From assembly GCF_016742135.1 (NCBI RefSeq), contig NZ_JACVCG010000001.1, positions 186,001 through 250,000 of the forward strand: a DNA stretch of 64,000 bases, written 5' to 3'. The notes beneath the pieces are model-generated. The model did no database searches. It had not been told where the DNA came from and was given only the letters and a program-made list of their open reading frames with translations. The stretch comes from Brevundimonas sp. GTDB lineage: Bacteria; Pseudomonadota; Alphaproteobacteria; Caulobacterales; Caulobacteraceae. This document shows positions 9,308 through 17,200 of this stretch, piece by piece (the stretch's first letter is position 1; each line of letters starts with the position of its first letter). Made by a program: the position numbers and the translations under genes.

Positions 9308-10756
9308 TCAGCAGGTCGAGCCGGCCGCGATGCCGCAGGACCAGCCGGCGTACCAGGTGTCGCTCGAGTCACGGACAGCACCGATGTAGGTGGTGTTCAC
9401 GAAGAACGGATCCAGACCGGCGACCGGGGTCGCGGGACGGGCGGCCTCATTGGCCCCATTGATCACGCCGTTGAGCGTCGAGGCACCCGAGGCGTTGTTG
9501 GCACCGGTGCTGAAGATGTTGGCCGTGGCCGTGTCCTGGTTGCCGTCCACGCGATACAGGGTGCCGCAGGACATGAAGACCGAGTTGAAGGTCGGCCCGT
9601 TGGTCACGGTCGCGGCATCGTCGATGTCGAAGCAGGTGCCCGAGGGCTTGGCGATGACCGAGTTGTACAGCTGCAGGGCGTGACCGGTGTTCAGCAGGAC
9701 GGCGTCGCCGCCGCCGCCGTCGGTGCGGCCGATGACGGTCGCGTTCGAGACGATCGGTCGGGTGAACAGGGCCTGGTTGCCGGCCGAGCTCGATTCGAAG
9801 CCACGGTCACCGCGGGTCGGAGCCTGACGCACGATCAGGAACTGGACATTGCCGCGATAGCCGGTGTCGGTGTCGAAGCTGTCGTCGTCGTTTCCGGTCA
9901 GGATCACATACTTCATGTTGACCGTGCCGCCGAAAGGCTCGATGCCGTCGTCCGAGCTGTTGTGCACCTGGATGTATTCGAGGGTGGTGCCGTTGCCGAC
10001 GCCGGCCAGGGTGATGCCGTTCAGCTCATTGCCCGGCAGGATCTGGAAGCCAGAGTGCATCAGGCGGAAGTAGCGCAGGCGGCCCGAGTTATCGGCGATG
10101 GTGTTGCCGCCGTAGAAGGCGTTCGTGCCTTCGACCTGGGCCTCGCAGGCGATGTTCGGCGGGGTGACGCCGGCCGGGCAGGCCGAGATGGGCGCACGGC
10201 CCAGGATGACCAGACCGCCCCATTGGCCGATCGAATCGACCCCGGTGTTGCCTTCGACCGACTGGCGGCTGGTGAAGATGACCGGGCTGGTCGCGGTGCC
10301 CTCGGCGAAGATCTGCGAGCCGCGGTTGACGACGATGTAGTCGAGGCCGCCCGAACCGAAGATGGTCACGCCCGGCTCGACCGTCAGAATGCCCTGCTGG
10401 GCGCCGGGGGTCGGGGCCGAGGGGTTGGCGCCGCGGTCCTGACCGACGTCGGTGCGGCCCGAAACCGAATAGATGGTGCCGGCGCGCTGGGCGACAACCA
10501 GATTGCCGAGGATCAGGCTGGGCAGCTGGCAGTTACGCAGGGTGGTGCCACCGGCCGCCGTGATGGTGCCGACGTTGGAGAAGCCGGTCGGGCAGTCCGC
10601 CGCCGCGCCGCCGGTGCCCCCGGTGCCGCCGCCGCCGGTGCCGCCACCGCCACCACCGCCGAAGTCACCTTCGCCCGGCGAGGCCACTTCGGCCGAACCA
10701 CAGGAAGCCAGGGCCAGGGCGGCCGCGCTGGCGAGCAGGATCTTGGAAAGACGCAT
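9308..10756 (-). CDS. Gly-linker, beta-helix-like lipoprotein paired with a TonB receptor
   Basis: 482-residue predicted lipoprotein: signal peptide ending in the lipobox LASC with Cys19. A glycine/threonine-only linker follows at about residues 33-50, then a repetitive beta-rich domain (LTVEPGVTIFGSGG, SPVIFTS, LEYIQVHNSSDDGIEPFGG, MKYVILTGNDDDSFDTD) that looks like a right-handed parallel beta-helix. Several cysteines in the C-terminal part (GTCFDID, FMSCG, GWSCG) suggest disulfides. The flexible linker suggests a domain held away from the membrane, perhaps a ligand-capturing partner of the downstream receptor; this is inferred from position. The ATG at 10756 has GAGGGG upstream. No enzymatic motif is recognised. 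Confidence 0.75.
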   Translation of the reverse strand: MRLSKILLASAAALALASCGSAEVASPGEGDFGGGGGGGTGGGGTGGTGGAAADCPTGFSNVGTITAAGGTTLRNCQLPSLILGNLVVAQRAGTIYSVSGRTDVGQDRGANPSAPTPGAQQGILTVEPGVTIFGSGGLDYIVVNRGSQIFAEGTATSPVIFTSRQSVEGNTGVDSIGQWGGLVILGRAPISACPAGVTPPNIACEAQVEGTNAFYGGNTIADNSGRLRYFRLMHSGFQILPGNELNGITLAGVGNGTTLEYIQVHNSSDDGIEPFGGTVNMKYVILTGNDDDSFDTDTGYRGNVQFLIVRQAPTRGDRGFESSSAGNQALFTRPIVSNATVIGRTDGGGGDAVLLNTGHALQLYNSVIAKPSGTCFDIDDAATVTNGPTFNSVFMSCGTLYRVDGNQDTATANIFSTGANNASGASTLNGVINGANEAARPATPVAGLDPFFVNTTYIGAVRDSSDTWYAGWSCGIAAGSTC

Positions 10757-10951
10757 TGGGAAACCCCTCGAATGAATGTTCGGGTTACCCGCACCCCGGT
10801 CTGACGCACCCGGCAACCCCGGGACCAGTCGTCTAGGCGGTGTTTGCAATGTTAAGATGACGCAAATGTTATTCGTTGTGACGAATATTCAGATATCTGA
10901 CAAATATAGTCAGTCCAGCAAATTATAATTCAAGTATAGGATTTATTTCAT
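10757..10951. promoter_or_regulatory. AT-rich promoter region of the lipoprotein-receptor operon
   Basis: About 100 bases at 10850-10950 are strikingly AT-rich for this genome. They contain two inverted repeats: TATTCGT/ACGAATA at 10870-10887 with a four-base gap, and CTGAC/GTCAG at 10897-10913 with a seven-base gap. These lie 115-160 bases upstream of the lipoprotein start. They are plausible operator sites for a regulated uptake operon, but I cannot name the regulator. Confidence 0.45.
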
Positions 10952-11752
10952 CTAATCCGAAGACGGACCAATCGTCACATTCAGGGACTGGTTGCCACGC
11001 CGTACGCTCAGGGTCGCTGGCGCGCCGCTGCCGACCGCCTGGCCCAGCTCCCACAGGCGTTCGTCCCGGGTCAGGGGCTCGCCGTCGACCGCGGTGATGA
11101 CGTCACCCTCGCGCAGGCCGGCGGCCGACAGGGCGGGGATTTGCGCGCCCCGCCGCCAGACATAGCCCTCGACCTGGCCGCCGCTGGAAAGTGGCCGAAG
11201 CCCGGCGACAAGGGGATCGGCTTCGGGGGCCACGAGTCCCATCTCGGCGGCAGCGGTGGCGGCATCTCCGGACAGGCCGACGGTCGCACCCCCCGGAGGC
11301 GGAGGCGGTGCCGGTATGGAGATATCAGCGAACTCAAGGCGTATGGAACGGCCCGATCGGATCAGCAGCACATGGTCACGACCGACCGAGGCCAGCACCA
11401 GATCCGGCCCGACTGTGTCGCCGATGCCATAGGCCGCCTGGGTGCCGTCCGGGCCCTGCAGAATGGCCGTGCCCGACGCGCCCGTGCGGGTGCCGAACAG
11501 CAGCCAGCCCTCGGCGGTCAGGTCCAGCACGGCGGGAGCCTGACCCTGACGGAAGAAGGGGTCGAATCGGGCGAAGACGGCGGGGTCGCCGAGCGGTCGT
11601 ACTGTATGAGGCGCACCGGGAGGCGCGCCGGTCGTCAGGAAGGCGGAGGCGCCGCCGCCGATCACAACGGCGGCAAGGCCCAGCCCCAGGGCGATCTCGA
11701 CCCCGCGCCGGATCGGCAGGGCGTCTGGCAGGGGCGGGACGGTCCGGCGCAT
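10952..11752 (-). CDS. gspC: Type II secretion protein C-like (GspC) with PDZ domain
   Basis: 266-residue inner membrane protein. The order matches GspC: a short cytoplasmic N-terminus, one transmembrane helix (about residues 17-38), a homology region with WLLFGTRTG...AILQGPDG and YGIGDTVGPDLVLASVGRDHVLLIRSG (about 82-135), a proline-rich linker (PAPPPPPGG), and a C-terminal PDZ domain (about 180-262, GLREGDVITAVDGEPL). GspC links the inner membrane platform to the secretin. No other gsp gene is visible nearby, so this one is detached from its operon. It starts 50 bases after the alpha-glucosidase stop on the same strand and may be cotranscribed with it. Confidence 0.82.
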   Translation of the reverse strand: MRRTVPPLPDALPIRRGVEIALGLGLAAVVIGGGASAFLTTGAPPGAPHTVRPLGDPAVFARFDPFFRQGQAPAVLDLTAEGWLLFGTRTGASGTAILQGPDGTQAAYGIGDTVGPDLVLASVGRDHVLLIRSGRSIRLEFADISIPAPPPPPGGATVGLSGDAATAAAEMGLVAPEADPLVAGLRPLSSGGQVEGYVWRRGAQIPALSAAGLREGDVITAVDGEPLTRDERLWELGQAVGSGAPATLSVRRGNQSLNVTIGPSSD

Positions 11753-11802
11753 GTCCGGCCTCTAGCCGCCGGATGTGACAGGCTGCCGACATTCAGGCGC
11801 AG

Positions 11803-13386
11803 TCAGGACGACAGATCGAGGATCTGACCGGCCAGCGGCGGCAGGTGTCCGGCCCGGGCCTCGCCGCCGTTGACGCCTGTGATGATCTGTCCCGCAGCCG
11901 GGGCTACCCGGTCCAGTGCGGTCTCGCCGAGATTGAAGGCGCAGATCAGGTTCTGGCCGCCGTCGTCGCGACGGAACACCAGCCGGGGACCGGTCGCCTC
12001 CAGCACCGTCATCCGGCCGAGGCGCAGGGCCGGCCACTCGCGGCGCAGGGCGATCAGGCGACGGGTCAGGGCCAGCATGGACCCGGCGTCCGCCTCCTGA
12101 ACCGTCACCGCCCGGCTGAGGTGCTGCGGGTCCATCGGCAGCCAGGGCTCGACCTCCGAGAAGCCGCCGAACGGAGCATCCGGCGTCCAGGGCATGGGGG
12201 TGCGGGCGCCGTCCCGGCCCAGCGTCAGGGGCCAGTTGGCGATGGCTTCGGGATCGACCAGCCGCTCGAACGGCACATCGCCCTGGGGCAGGCCCAACTC
12301 CTCGCCCTGATAGACGAAGACATTGCCGCGCAAGATCATCAGCAACAGCATGGCCAGCCGTGCGACCGCGTCCGGATCACGCCCCCCGGCCCACCGGCTG
12401 GCGACGCGCGGCGTGTCGTGGTTGGAAAAGGTCCAGCACGGCCAGCCCTCGCCCTCGGCCCCGGGCCAGCGGGCCGCAGTTTCGGCGACCAGCCCGGGCG
12501 TCAGGGCCCGCGCATACAGATAGTTGAAGCCATAGGCGCTGTGCAGGCGGTCACGGCCCCGGGTGAAGGCGTGCATCTCGGCCTCGGCCCCGGCCCCCAC
12601 CACCTCGGCCACGAAGAACCGGTCGCCATAGGTCTCGGCAAGCGCGCGCAGCCGCTCGAGGAAGGCCGGGATCTCGGGCTGGGACTGGTTGTGCAGATGC
12701 AGCTGGAAATCGAACGGTCGGGTGCGCGGGCCGGGCCGGGGGTCGGGCGGATTGTCGGTCAGGGCCTCGTCGTGGATGGCGAAATTGATGGCATCCAGCC
12801 GGAAACCGTCCACGCCCCGGTCCAGCCAGAAGCGGGCGACGTCCAGCAGGGCCTCCTGCACCTCGGGATGGCGCACATTCAGCTGCGGCTGGCTGGCGAG
12901 GAAGTTGTGCATGTAATACTGGCCGCGCCGGGCATCCCAGGTCCAGGCTGCCCCGCCGAACACCGACTGCCAGTTGTTGGGGGGGGAGCCGTCCGGCTTC
13001 GCGTCAGCCCAGACGTACCAGTCGGCCCGGGCGTTGGTGCGGTCCTGACGGCTGGCGCGGAACCAGTCATGGGCGTCCGAGGTGTGGGCATAGACCTGGT
13101 CGATGATCAGCTTCAGCCCGCGCGCATGGACCTCGGCGACCAGTATGTCGAAGTCATCCAGCGTGCCGAACAGCGGATCGATGGCGCAGTAGTCCGAGAC
13201 GTCATAGCCGAAGTCCTTCATCGGCGAGGCGAACACAGGCGACAGCCAGATGCCGTCGACGCCCAGGTCCGCAATATGATCCAGCCGCCGGATCAGACCC
13301 TGCAGGTCCCCGACGCCGTCGCCGTCGCTGTCCTGAAAGCTGCGCGGATAAACCTGGTACAGAACCGCGCCACGCCACCATTCCAT
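11803..13386 (-). CDS. GH13 alpha-glucosidase
   Basis: 527-residue enzyme predicted to hydrolyse terminal alpha-1,4-glucosyl residues of malto-oligosaccharides (or transfer them). The four GH13 regions are intact: DQVYAHTSD (96-104), GFRLDA with nucleophile Asp198, acid/base Glu261 in FFVAEVVG, and NHD with Asp324. The N-terminus MEWWRGAVLYQVYPRSFQDS is typical of oligo-1,6/alpha-glucosidases, and the ATG at 13386 is preceded by AGGAG. No signal peptide is present, so it should be cytoplasmic. A TonB receptor operon lies downstream, but no maltose transporter is adjacent. The exact linkage preference cannot be read from these motifs. Confidence 0.9.
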   Translation of the reverse strand: MEWWRGAVLYQVYPRSFQDSDGDGVGDLQGLIRRLDHIADLGVDGIWLSPVFASPMKDFGYDVSDYCAIDPLFGTLDDFDILVAEVHARGLKLIIDQVYAHTSDAHDWFRASRQDRTNARADWYVWADAKPDGSPPNNWQSVFGGAAWTWDARRGQYYMHNFLASQPQLNVRHPEVQEALLDVARFWLDRGVDGFRLDAINFAIHDEALTDNPPDPRPGPRTRPFDFQLHLHNQSQPEIPAFLERLRALAETYGDRFFVAEVVGAGAEAEMHAFTRGRDRLHSAYGFNYLYARALTPGLVAETAARWPGAEGEGWPCWTFSNHDTPRVASRWAGGRDPDAVARLAMLLLMILRGNVFVYQGEELGLPQGDVPFERLVDPEAIANWPLTLGRDGARTPMPWTPDAPFGGFSEVEPWLPMDPQHLSRAVTVQEADAGSMLALTRRLIALRREWPALRLGRMTVLEATGPRLVFRRDDGGQNLICAFNLGETALDRVAPAAGQIITGVNGGEARAGHLPPLAGQILDLSS

Positions 13387-13493
13387 TCCCGGTCTCCTGA
13401 AGATGAGCCCGACCATCGACCGAATTCCGGCGACGGGCAATCTGGAACACCCGAGGCCTTTTCGTGCGCCTGACAAACGGGCAGGGTCGGGGG

Positions 13494-14063
13494 ATGACCG
13501 CCCTGCTGCCCCGCCTTCGCTTACTTGCCCTGGCCCTCATTCTGGTCGGGCTGGTCCCCGCCCTGCCGGCCCAGGCGGCCGTGACGGTCACCTTCTATGG
13601 GCATGAGGGCAATCGGGTCCAGAACGGCTGGCTGCTGTTTCCCCATGCCTTTGTGCATCTGCACGGGACGCTGGAGAGCAATGGCCTGCCGGTCGACTAT
13701 GCCGTGGGATTCACCGCCCGCTCGCCGGGGCCCCAGCTGTTGCTGTTCAGCGACCGGGGGATATTGAACCGGCCCGAGCCCGCCTATATCGCCGACGGCA
13801 TCGCCTATCTCAGCGTCGTCATCAGCGATGAGACCTATGAGGCCATCCGCAGCCGATTCGACTATTGGGCCAGCGCCGAGGGCGGCACCTATAATCTGAA
13901 CAATCGCAACTGCATCGCCTTTGTCGGCGATATCGCGACCGTGGTGGGGCTTGCGACGCCCAGCGTCCGAACCCTCAGCCCCAACGGATTTCTGAAGGAT
14001 ATGGTCCGGATGAACCCGCCGGGGTCGCTGGCGGGCATCCAGCATCATGCCGGGCTGGGCTGA
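13494..14063 (+). CDS. Small secreted protein with His and NC motifs, possibly a permuted NlpC/P60 or LRAT-like fold
   Basis: 189-residue protein. The ATG at 13494 (GGTCGGGGG just upstream) opens a signal peptide ending near PAQA (residue 27). In the mature part a histidine-rich strand (PHAFVHLHG) comes before an Asn-Cys motif in NLNNRNCIAFVGDIA near the C-terminus. That order, His first and Cys later, is that of permuted papain-like folds such as LRAT and some NlpC/P60 relatives, where Cys is the nucleophile. This is motif-level inference only. The last 19 bases overlap the convergent AGE-family gene. Its divergent neighbour is the alpha-glucosidase. Confidence 0.65.
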   Translation: MTALLPRLRLLALALILVGLVPALPAQAAVTVTFYGHEGNRVQNGWLLFPHAFVHLHGTLESNGLPVDYAVGFTARSPGPQLLLFSDRGILNRPEPAYIADGIAYLSVVISDETYEAIRSRFDYWASAEGGTYNLNNRNCIAFVGDIATVVGLATPSVRTLSPNGFLKDMVRMNPPGSLAGIQHHAGLG

Positions 14064-15223
14064 TCCCCCTGGGTCATGTCCGGGGGCCGCGTTCCGGCCA
14101 ATTCCTCGGCGGCGGTCATCAGGTGATAGAGGCTGCTGGCCGGGGCCGGCTCGTCGATAAAGGCACCGTCGGCGGTCAGCCGGTCATGGAACAGTCCGGG
14201 CCGGTCGGTGCGCAGATAGGGCATCAGACCGGCGACCGCCGCCTCGATCCGGCCTTCGGCGTGGCTGCGTTCGTCGGCCGAGGTCGGCCGGTCCCGGCGT
14301 TGGACCCAGGCCTTGATCCGCTCGGTCTGGGGCCACAGGCGGGCGGCCGTATCGGTGGGTTCGAGGTCAGGGCCGAGTCCGCCGAAGGCCACGCCGCGCG
14401 CGGCATCGACACCCTTCGTCTCGCCCAGGTCCACCAGTCGTCGACCGGCCGCCACGGCCCCGGCATGATCGCGCATATGACCCCAGCGGGTCAGCAGCCA
14501 GCCCCATTCAAACTGATGCCCGGGCTCGATCTGGGGCTCGGCCCCGTGCGGCAGGGCCCGCCAGTCGCCGTCGTAGTATTCGCGGACCGCACCCGTCCCG
14601 GGATCGACGAACCGGTCCAGCGCCAGTCGGGCGATCCGGTCGGCCATGTCGCGCCAGGGCCCCCCGTCTTGCGTCGGCAGGGCCGTGGCCCAGGCGAGCG
14701 CCGCTTCCAGCAGGTGCATGTGCGGATTGGCCTTGAGCGGCAGGGAGGGCGGGGAATCCTCCTCATATCCGGCGACCGGATGGCCTCGCAGGTCTTCCAG
14801 TGCCCGACGCATGGTGTCGGCGATGACGCGTATCCGCTCGGGATCCGCCGCCACCGGCAGGGCATGGGCGAGGCCGAACAGCACAAAGGCCTGATCATAC
14901 AGGTCCGGCCGGTCGTCCAGCGGCTGTCCCTTCGCATCCAGCCGGTAGTGGGCGAGCCCGTCCGGTCTGAGGAAGGCGGGCAGGGCGTCGAGGCCGTGAT
15001 TGACGATGTCCTCCGCCGGTCCCGTCCAGCCCAAAGCCGGGGCTCGCGAGAAGACATAGATCTGGCGCCCCAGCACCCGGGCGCGCCGAGGCAGGTCGGC
15101 GGGCGTGCCGTCGGCGTTCAGCTTTTCGAAGAAGCCTCCGTGGACGCGGTCCACACCCTGTGCGGCCCACAGGGGCAGGGCCCGGTCGCGCATCCACTCC
15201 AGAAAGGCGGTCGCCCCGGTCAT
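14045..15223 (-). CDS. AGE-family sugar epimerase/isomerase (mannose isomerase-like)
   Basis: 392-residue (alpha/alpha)6-barrel enzyme of the N-acylglucosamine 2-epimerase family, whose members interconvert mannose, glucose or fructose forms or GlcNAc/ManNAc. Family landmarks are GGFFEKLNADG near the N-terminus, LYDQAFVLFGLA, NPHMHLLEAALA and EPGHQFEWGWLL, the latter two carrying conserved catalytic-site histidines. The ATG at 15223 was chosen because upstream sequence has no conserved character; an in-frame GTG at 15277 would add 18 residues. It could feed mannose into the GDP-sugar route served by the mannose-1-phosphate guanylyltransferase at the other end of the locus. The substrate is not determined by sequence. 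Confidence 0.8.
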   Translation of the reverse strand: MTGATAFLEWMRDRALPLWAAQGVDRVHGGFFEKLNADGTPADLPRRARVLGRQIYVFSRAPALGWTGPAEDIVNHGLDALPAFLRPDGLAHYRLDAKGQPLDDRPDLYDQAFVLFGLAHALPVAADPERIRVIADTMRRALEDLRGHPVAGYEEDSPPSLPLKANPHMHLLEAALAWATALPTQDGGPWRDMADRIARLALDRFVDPGTGAVREYYDGDWRALPHGAEPQIEPGHQFEWGWLLTRWGHMRDHAGAVAAGRRLVDLGETKGVDAARGVAFGGLGPDLEPTDTAARLWPQTERIKAWVQRRDRPTSADERSHAEGRIEAAVAGLMPYLRTDRPGLFHDRLTADGAFIDEPAPASSLYHLMTAAEELAGTRPPDMTQGDQPSPA

Positions 15224-15436
15224 CGGCGACACCCACGGGGTGGTCGAGGCCCCCGGGGGCAGGCGCTTACGCGACACATGGATGGCAACCAGACCGTTGA
15301 ACGGGCGGGCATATAAACGTCTGGCTGAAAGCGGCGCAACCTCGATGGCCGGTGACTTCTGGCCCGGCGTGGTTTGGGCCATGCTGGCGTGCCGGGACGA
15401 ATCGCCGACCCACGCCGAGGAAGGAACACCGCCGCC

Positions 15437-16447
15437 ATGCAGCTGAACGGCAAACGCATCCTGGTGACCGGGGCGGACGGCTTCATCGGCTCGCATCTGG
15501 TCGAGCGGCTGGTGCGCGACGGGCACCGGGTGCGGGCCTTCGTCCAGTACAACAGCTTTGGCCACCGGGGCTGGCTGGACCAGTCGCCGGCGGACGTTCA
15601 GGACGCGCTGGATGTCTTCGCGGGCGATGTGCGCGATCCGTATGGCGTGCGGACCGCCATGACCGGCTGCGATGTGGTGCTGCATCTGGCCGCCCTGATC
15701 GCCATTCCCTACAGCTATCATTCGCCCGGCGCCTATGTGGACACCAATGTCACCGGCACGCTGAACATTGTGCAGGCGGCCCGCGATCTGGGGGTCGAGC
15801 GTGTGGTGCCCACCTCGACCAGCGAGGTCTATGGCACAGCGCGCTTTGTGCCGATGACCGAGGACCACCCGCTGCAGGGCCAGTCGCCCTATTCGGCGTC
15901 CAAGATCGGGGCGGACCAGATTGCGCTGAGCTTCCATGCCGCCTTCGGGACGCCCGTGTCGCTGGTGCGCCCCTTCAACACCTATGGCCCGCGCCAGTCA
16001 GCCCGCGCCGTCATTCCGACCGTCATCACCCAGCTGGCGGCAGGCGCACGACAGGTGAAGCTGGGCGCTCTGTCGCCCACGCGCGACTTCAGCCATGTGT
16101 CGGACACGGTGGCCGGCATCATCGCTGTGGCCGAATGCGATGCAGCGGTCGGCGGCGTGACCAATCTGGGCAGCGGCTTTGAGGTCTCGATCGGCGATAC
16201 CGCCCGCCTGATTGCCGAGCGCATGGGCGCAGAGATCGAGATCGTCAGCGAGGCCGAGCGCCTGCGGCCCGAGGCCAGCGAGGTCGAGCGCCTGTTTGCC
16301 GATACCACGCGGGTTCAGACTCTGACGGGCTGGAAGCCCGCCTATGCCGGTCTGGAGGGCTTTGGCCGGGGCCTGGACAACACCATCGACTGGTTCCGCG
16401 ACCCGGCCAATCTGGCCCGCTATCGGCCAGGCACCTACGCCCTCTGA
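15437..16447 (+). CDS. legB: NAD-dependent sugar 4,6-dehydratase, LegB-like
   Basis: 336-residue short-chain dehydrogenase/reductase of the nucleotide-sugar 4,6-dehydratase type. It has the Rossmann motif GADGFIG (12-18), TSTSEVYG (126-133) and Tyr152-xxx-Lys156 (YSASK). The sequence around ALIAIPYSYHSP and VRPFNTYGPRQSARAVIPT is typical of the LegB/legionaminic group rather than of RmlB. The proposed step is the first of legionaminic acid synthesis, forming a 4-keto-6-deoxy sugar from a GlcNAc nucleotide. The ATG at 15437 follows GAGGAAGG. It ends four bases before the convergent acetyltransferase gene, with the NeuC- and NeuB-like genes beyond, which supports the pathway assignment. Confidence 0.85.
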   Translation: MQLNGKRILVTGADGFIGSHLVERLVRDGHRVRAFVQYNSFGHRGWLDQSPADVQDALDVFAGDVRDPYGVRTAMTGCDVVLHLAALIAIPYSYHSPGAYVDTNVTGTLNIVQAARDLGVERVVPTSTSEVYGTARFVPMTEDHPLQGQSPYSASKIGADQIALSFHAAFGTPVSLVRPFNTYGPRQSARAVIPTVITQLAAGARQVKLGALSPTRDFSHVSDTVAGIIAVAECDAAVGGVTNLGSGFEVSIGDTARLIAERMGAEIEIVSEAERLRPEASEVERLFADTTRVQTLTGWKPAYAGLEGFGRGLDNTIDWFRDPANLARYRPGTYAL

Positions 16448-16451
16448 CGGG

Positions 16452-17099
16452 TCAGCGGCGGTCCAGCGGCCGCGCCGGGTTGCCGACCACGGTTTCGCCC
16501 GGGGCCACGTCCTTCGTCACCACAGCCCCCATGCCGATCACCGCGCCCTTGCCGATGCGAAGAGGTTTGTCGGGCGTGCCCTGCCTCAGGATGGCGCCCG
16601 TACCGACATAGACGTCATCTTCGATCACCGTATTGCCGTTGATGCAGACGCGCGGGGCCAGGGTCACGAAGTCGCCGATCACACAGTCGTGGGCGACGTA
16701 AGAATAGATATTGGCGTGGAACTGTCGCCCGATCCGCACATCGGCGGTCAGGGTGGTGTGGTCGCACAGGATGGCGCCCTCGCCGACGTCGCACGGACCG
16801 CGCCGCAGGGCCGTGGGGGCGATCAGCGACACCAGCGGCCGGCCCAGCGCCCGCATTTCTGCATCGACCCGGCGGCGGATGGCGGCCTCGGCGATGGCGA
16901 CGACGATGCCGAAGTCCTCGAGCAGATCGGCCAGCGGGATCACCGGATGCCCATTCACCGTCGGCTCATACGCCTCCCCGTCCTTCGGCACGAAACAGAC
17001 GGCGTCAGGCGAGCGGGCCCCCGCCGCGCGGGCCGTCTCCCACGCCAGCGGCGCGACTTCGCGGCTGAAACCGCCGGTTCCGCAGATGGCGATCTTCAT
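16452..17099 (-). CDS. Hexapeptide-repeat sugar O/N-acetyltransferase (NeuD/LegH/PglD-like)
   Basis: 215 residues: an N-terminal Rossmann-like sugar-nucleotide binding half (MKIAICGTGGFSREV, then VVAIAEAAIRR), followed from about residue 95 by a left-handed beta-helix of hexapeptide repeats ending VVTKDVAPGETVVGNPARP. His137 in SYVAHDCVIGD is the probable catalytic base. In the legionaminic pathway the 4-amino group is N-acetylated by LegH, so this is the best candidate; a NeuD-like O-acetyltransferase of the final sugar is the alternative. It is on the opposite strand to the other pathway genes, sitting between legB and the NeuC-like gene. Confidence 0.82.
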   Translation of the reverse strand: MKIAICGTGGFSREVAPLAWETARAAGARSPDAVCFVPKDGEAYEPTVNGHPVIPLADLLEDFGIVVAIAEAAIRRRVDAEMRALGRPLVSLIAPTALRRGPCDVGEGAILCDHTTLTADVRIGRQFHANIYSYVAHDCVIGDFVTLAPRVCINGNTVIEDDVYVGTGAILRQGTPDKPLRIGKGAVIGMGAVVTKDVAPGETVVGNPARPLDRR

Positions 17100-17154
17100 G
17101 GGATGGCGCTCCCCTCCGGGAATCGGACAAGACTGCTACCCTGACACTCTAACC

Positions 17155-17186
17155 GACTCTGGCAAGGCAGGACTCTGGCAAGGCAG
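17155..17186 (+). repeat. Tandem 16-base direct repeat in a divergent promoter
   Basis: GACTCTGGCAAGGCAG occurs twice with no gap (17155-17170 and 17171-17186), and a decayed third start (GACTG) follows. The repeat lies between the acetyltransferase start (17099) and the NeuC-like start (17201), right where the promoter and leader of the neuC-neuB operon should be. It may change promoter spacing or provide paired regulator sites. Confidence 0.7.
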
Positions 17187-17200
17187 ACTGTAGCAGGCGC

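Noticed and set aside
12979..12986. Eight-G run within the alpha-glucosidase gene
   Set aside because: Short, coding for prolines in a conserved-length enzyme that is not a surface gene; too weak for a phase-variation claim.
13521..14048. Minus-strand reading opposite the small secreted protein
   Set aside because: The plus-strand frame has a signal peptide and good start, while the minus one has no features.
14045..15937. Extended AGE-family reading starting near 15937
   Set aside because: The extra 238 codons are antisense to legB and lack family likeness; the start was set at 15223.
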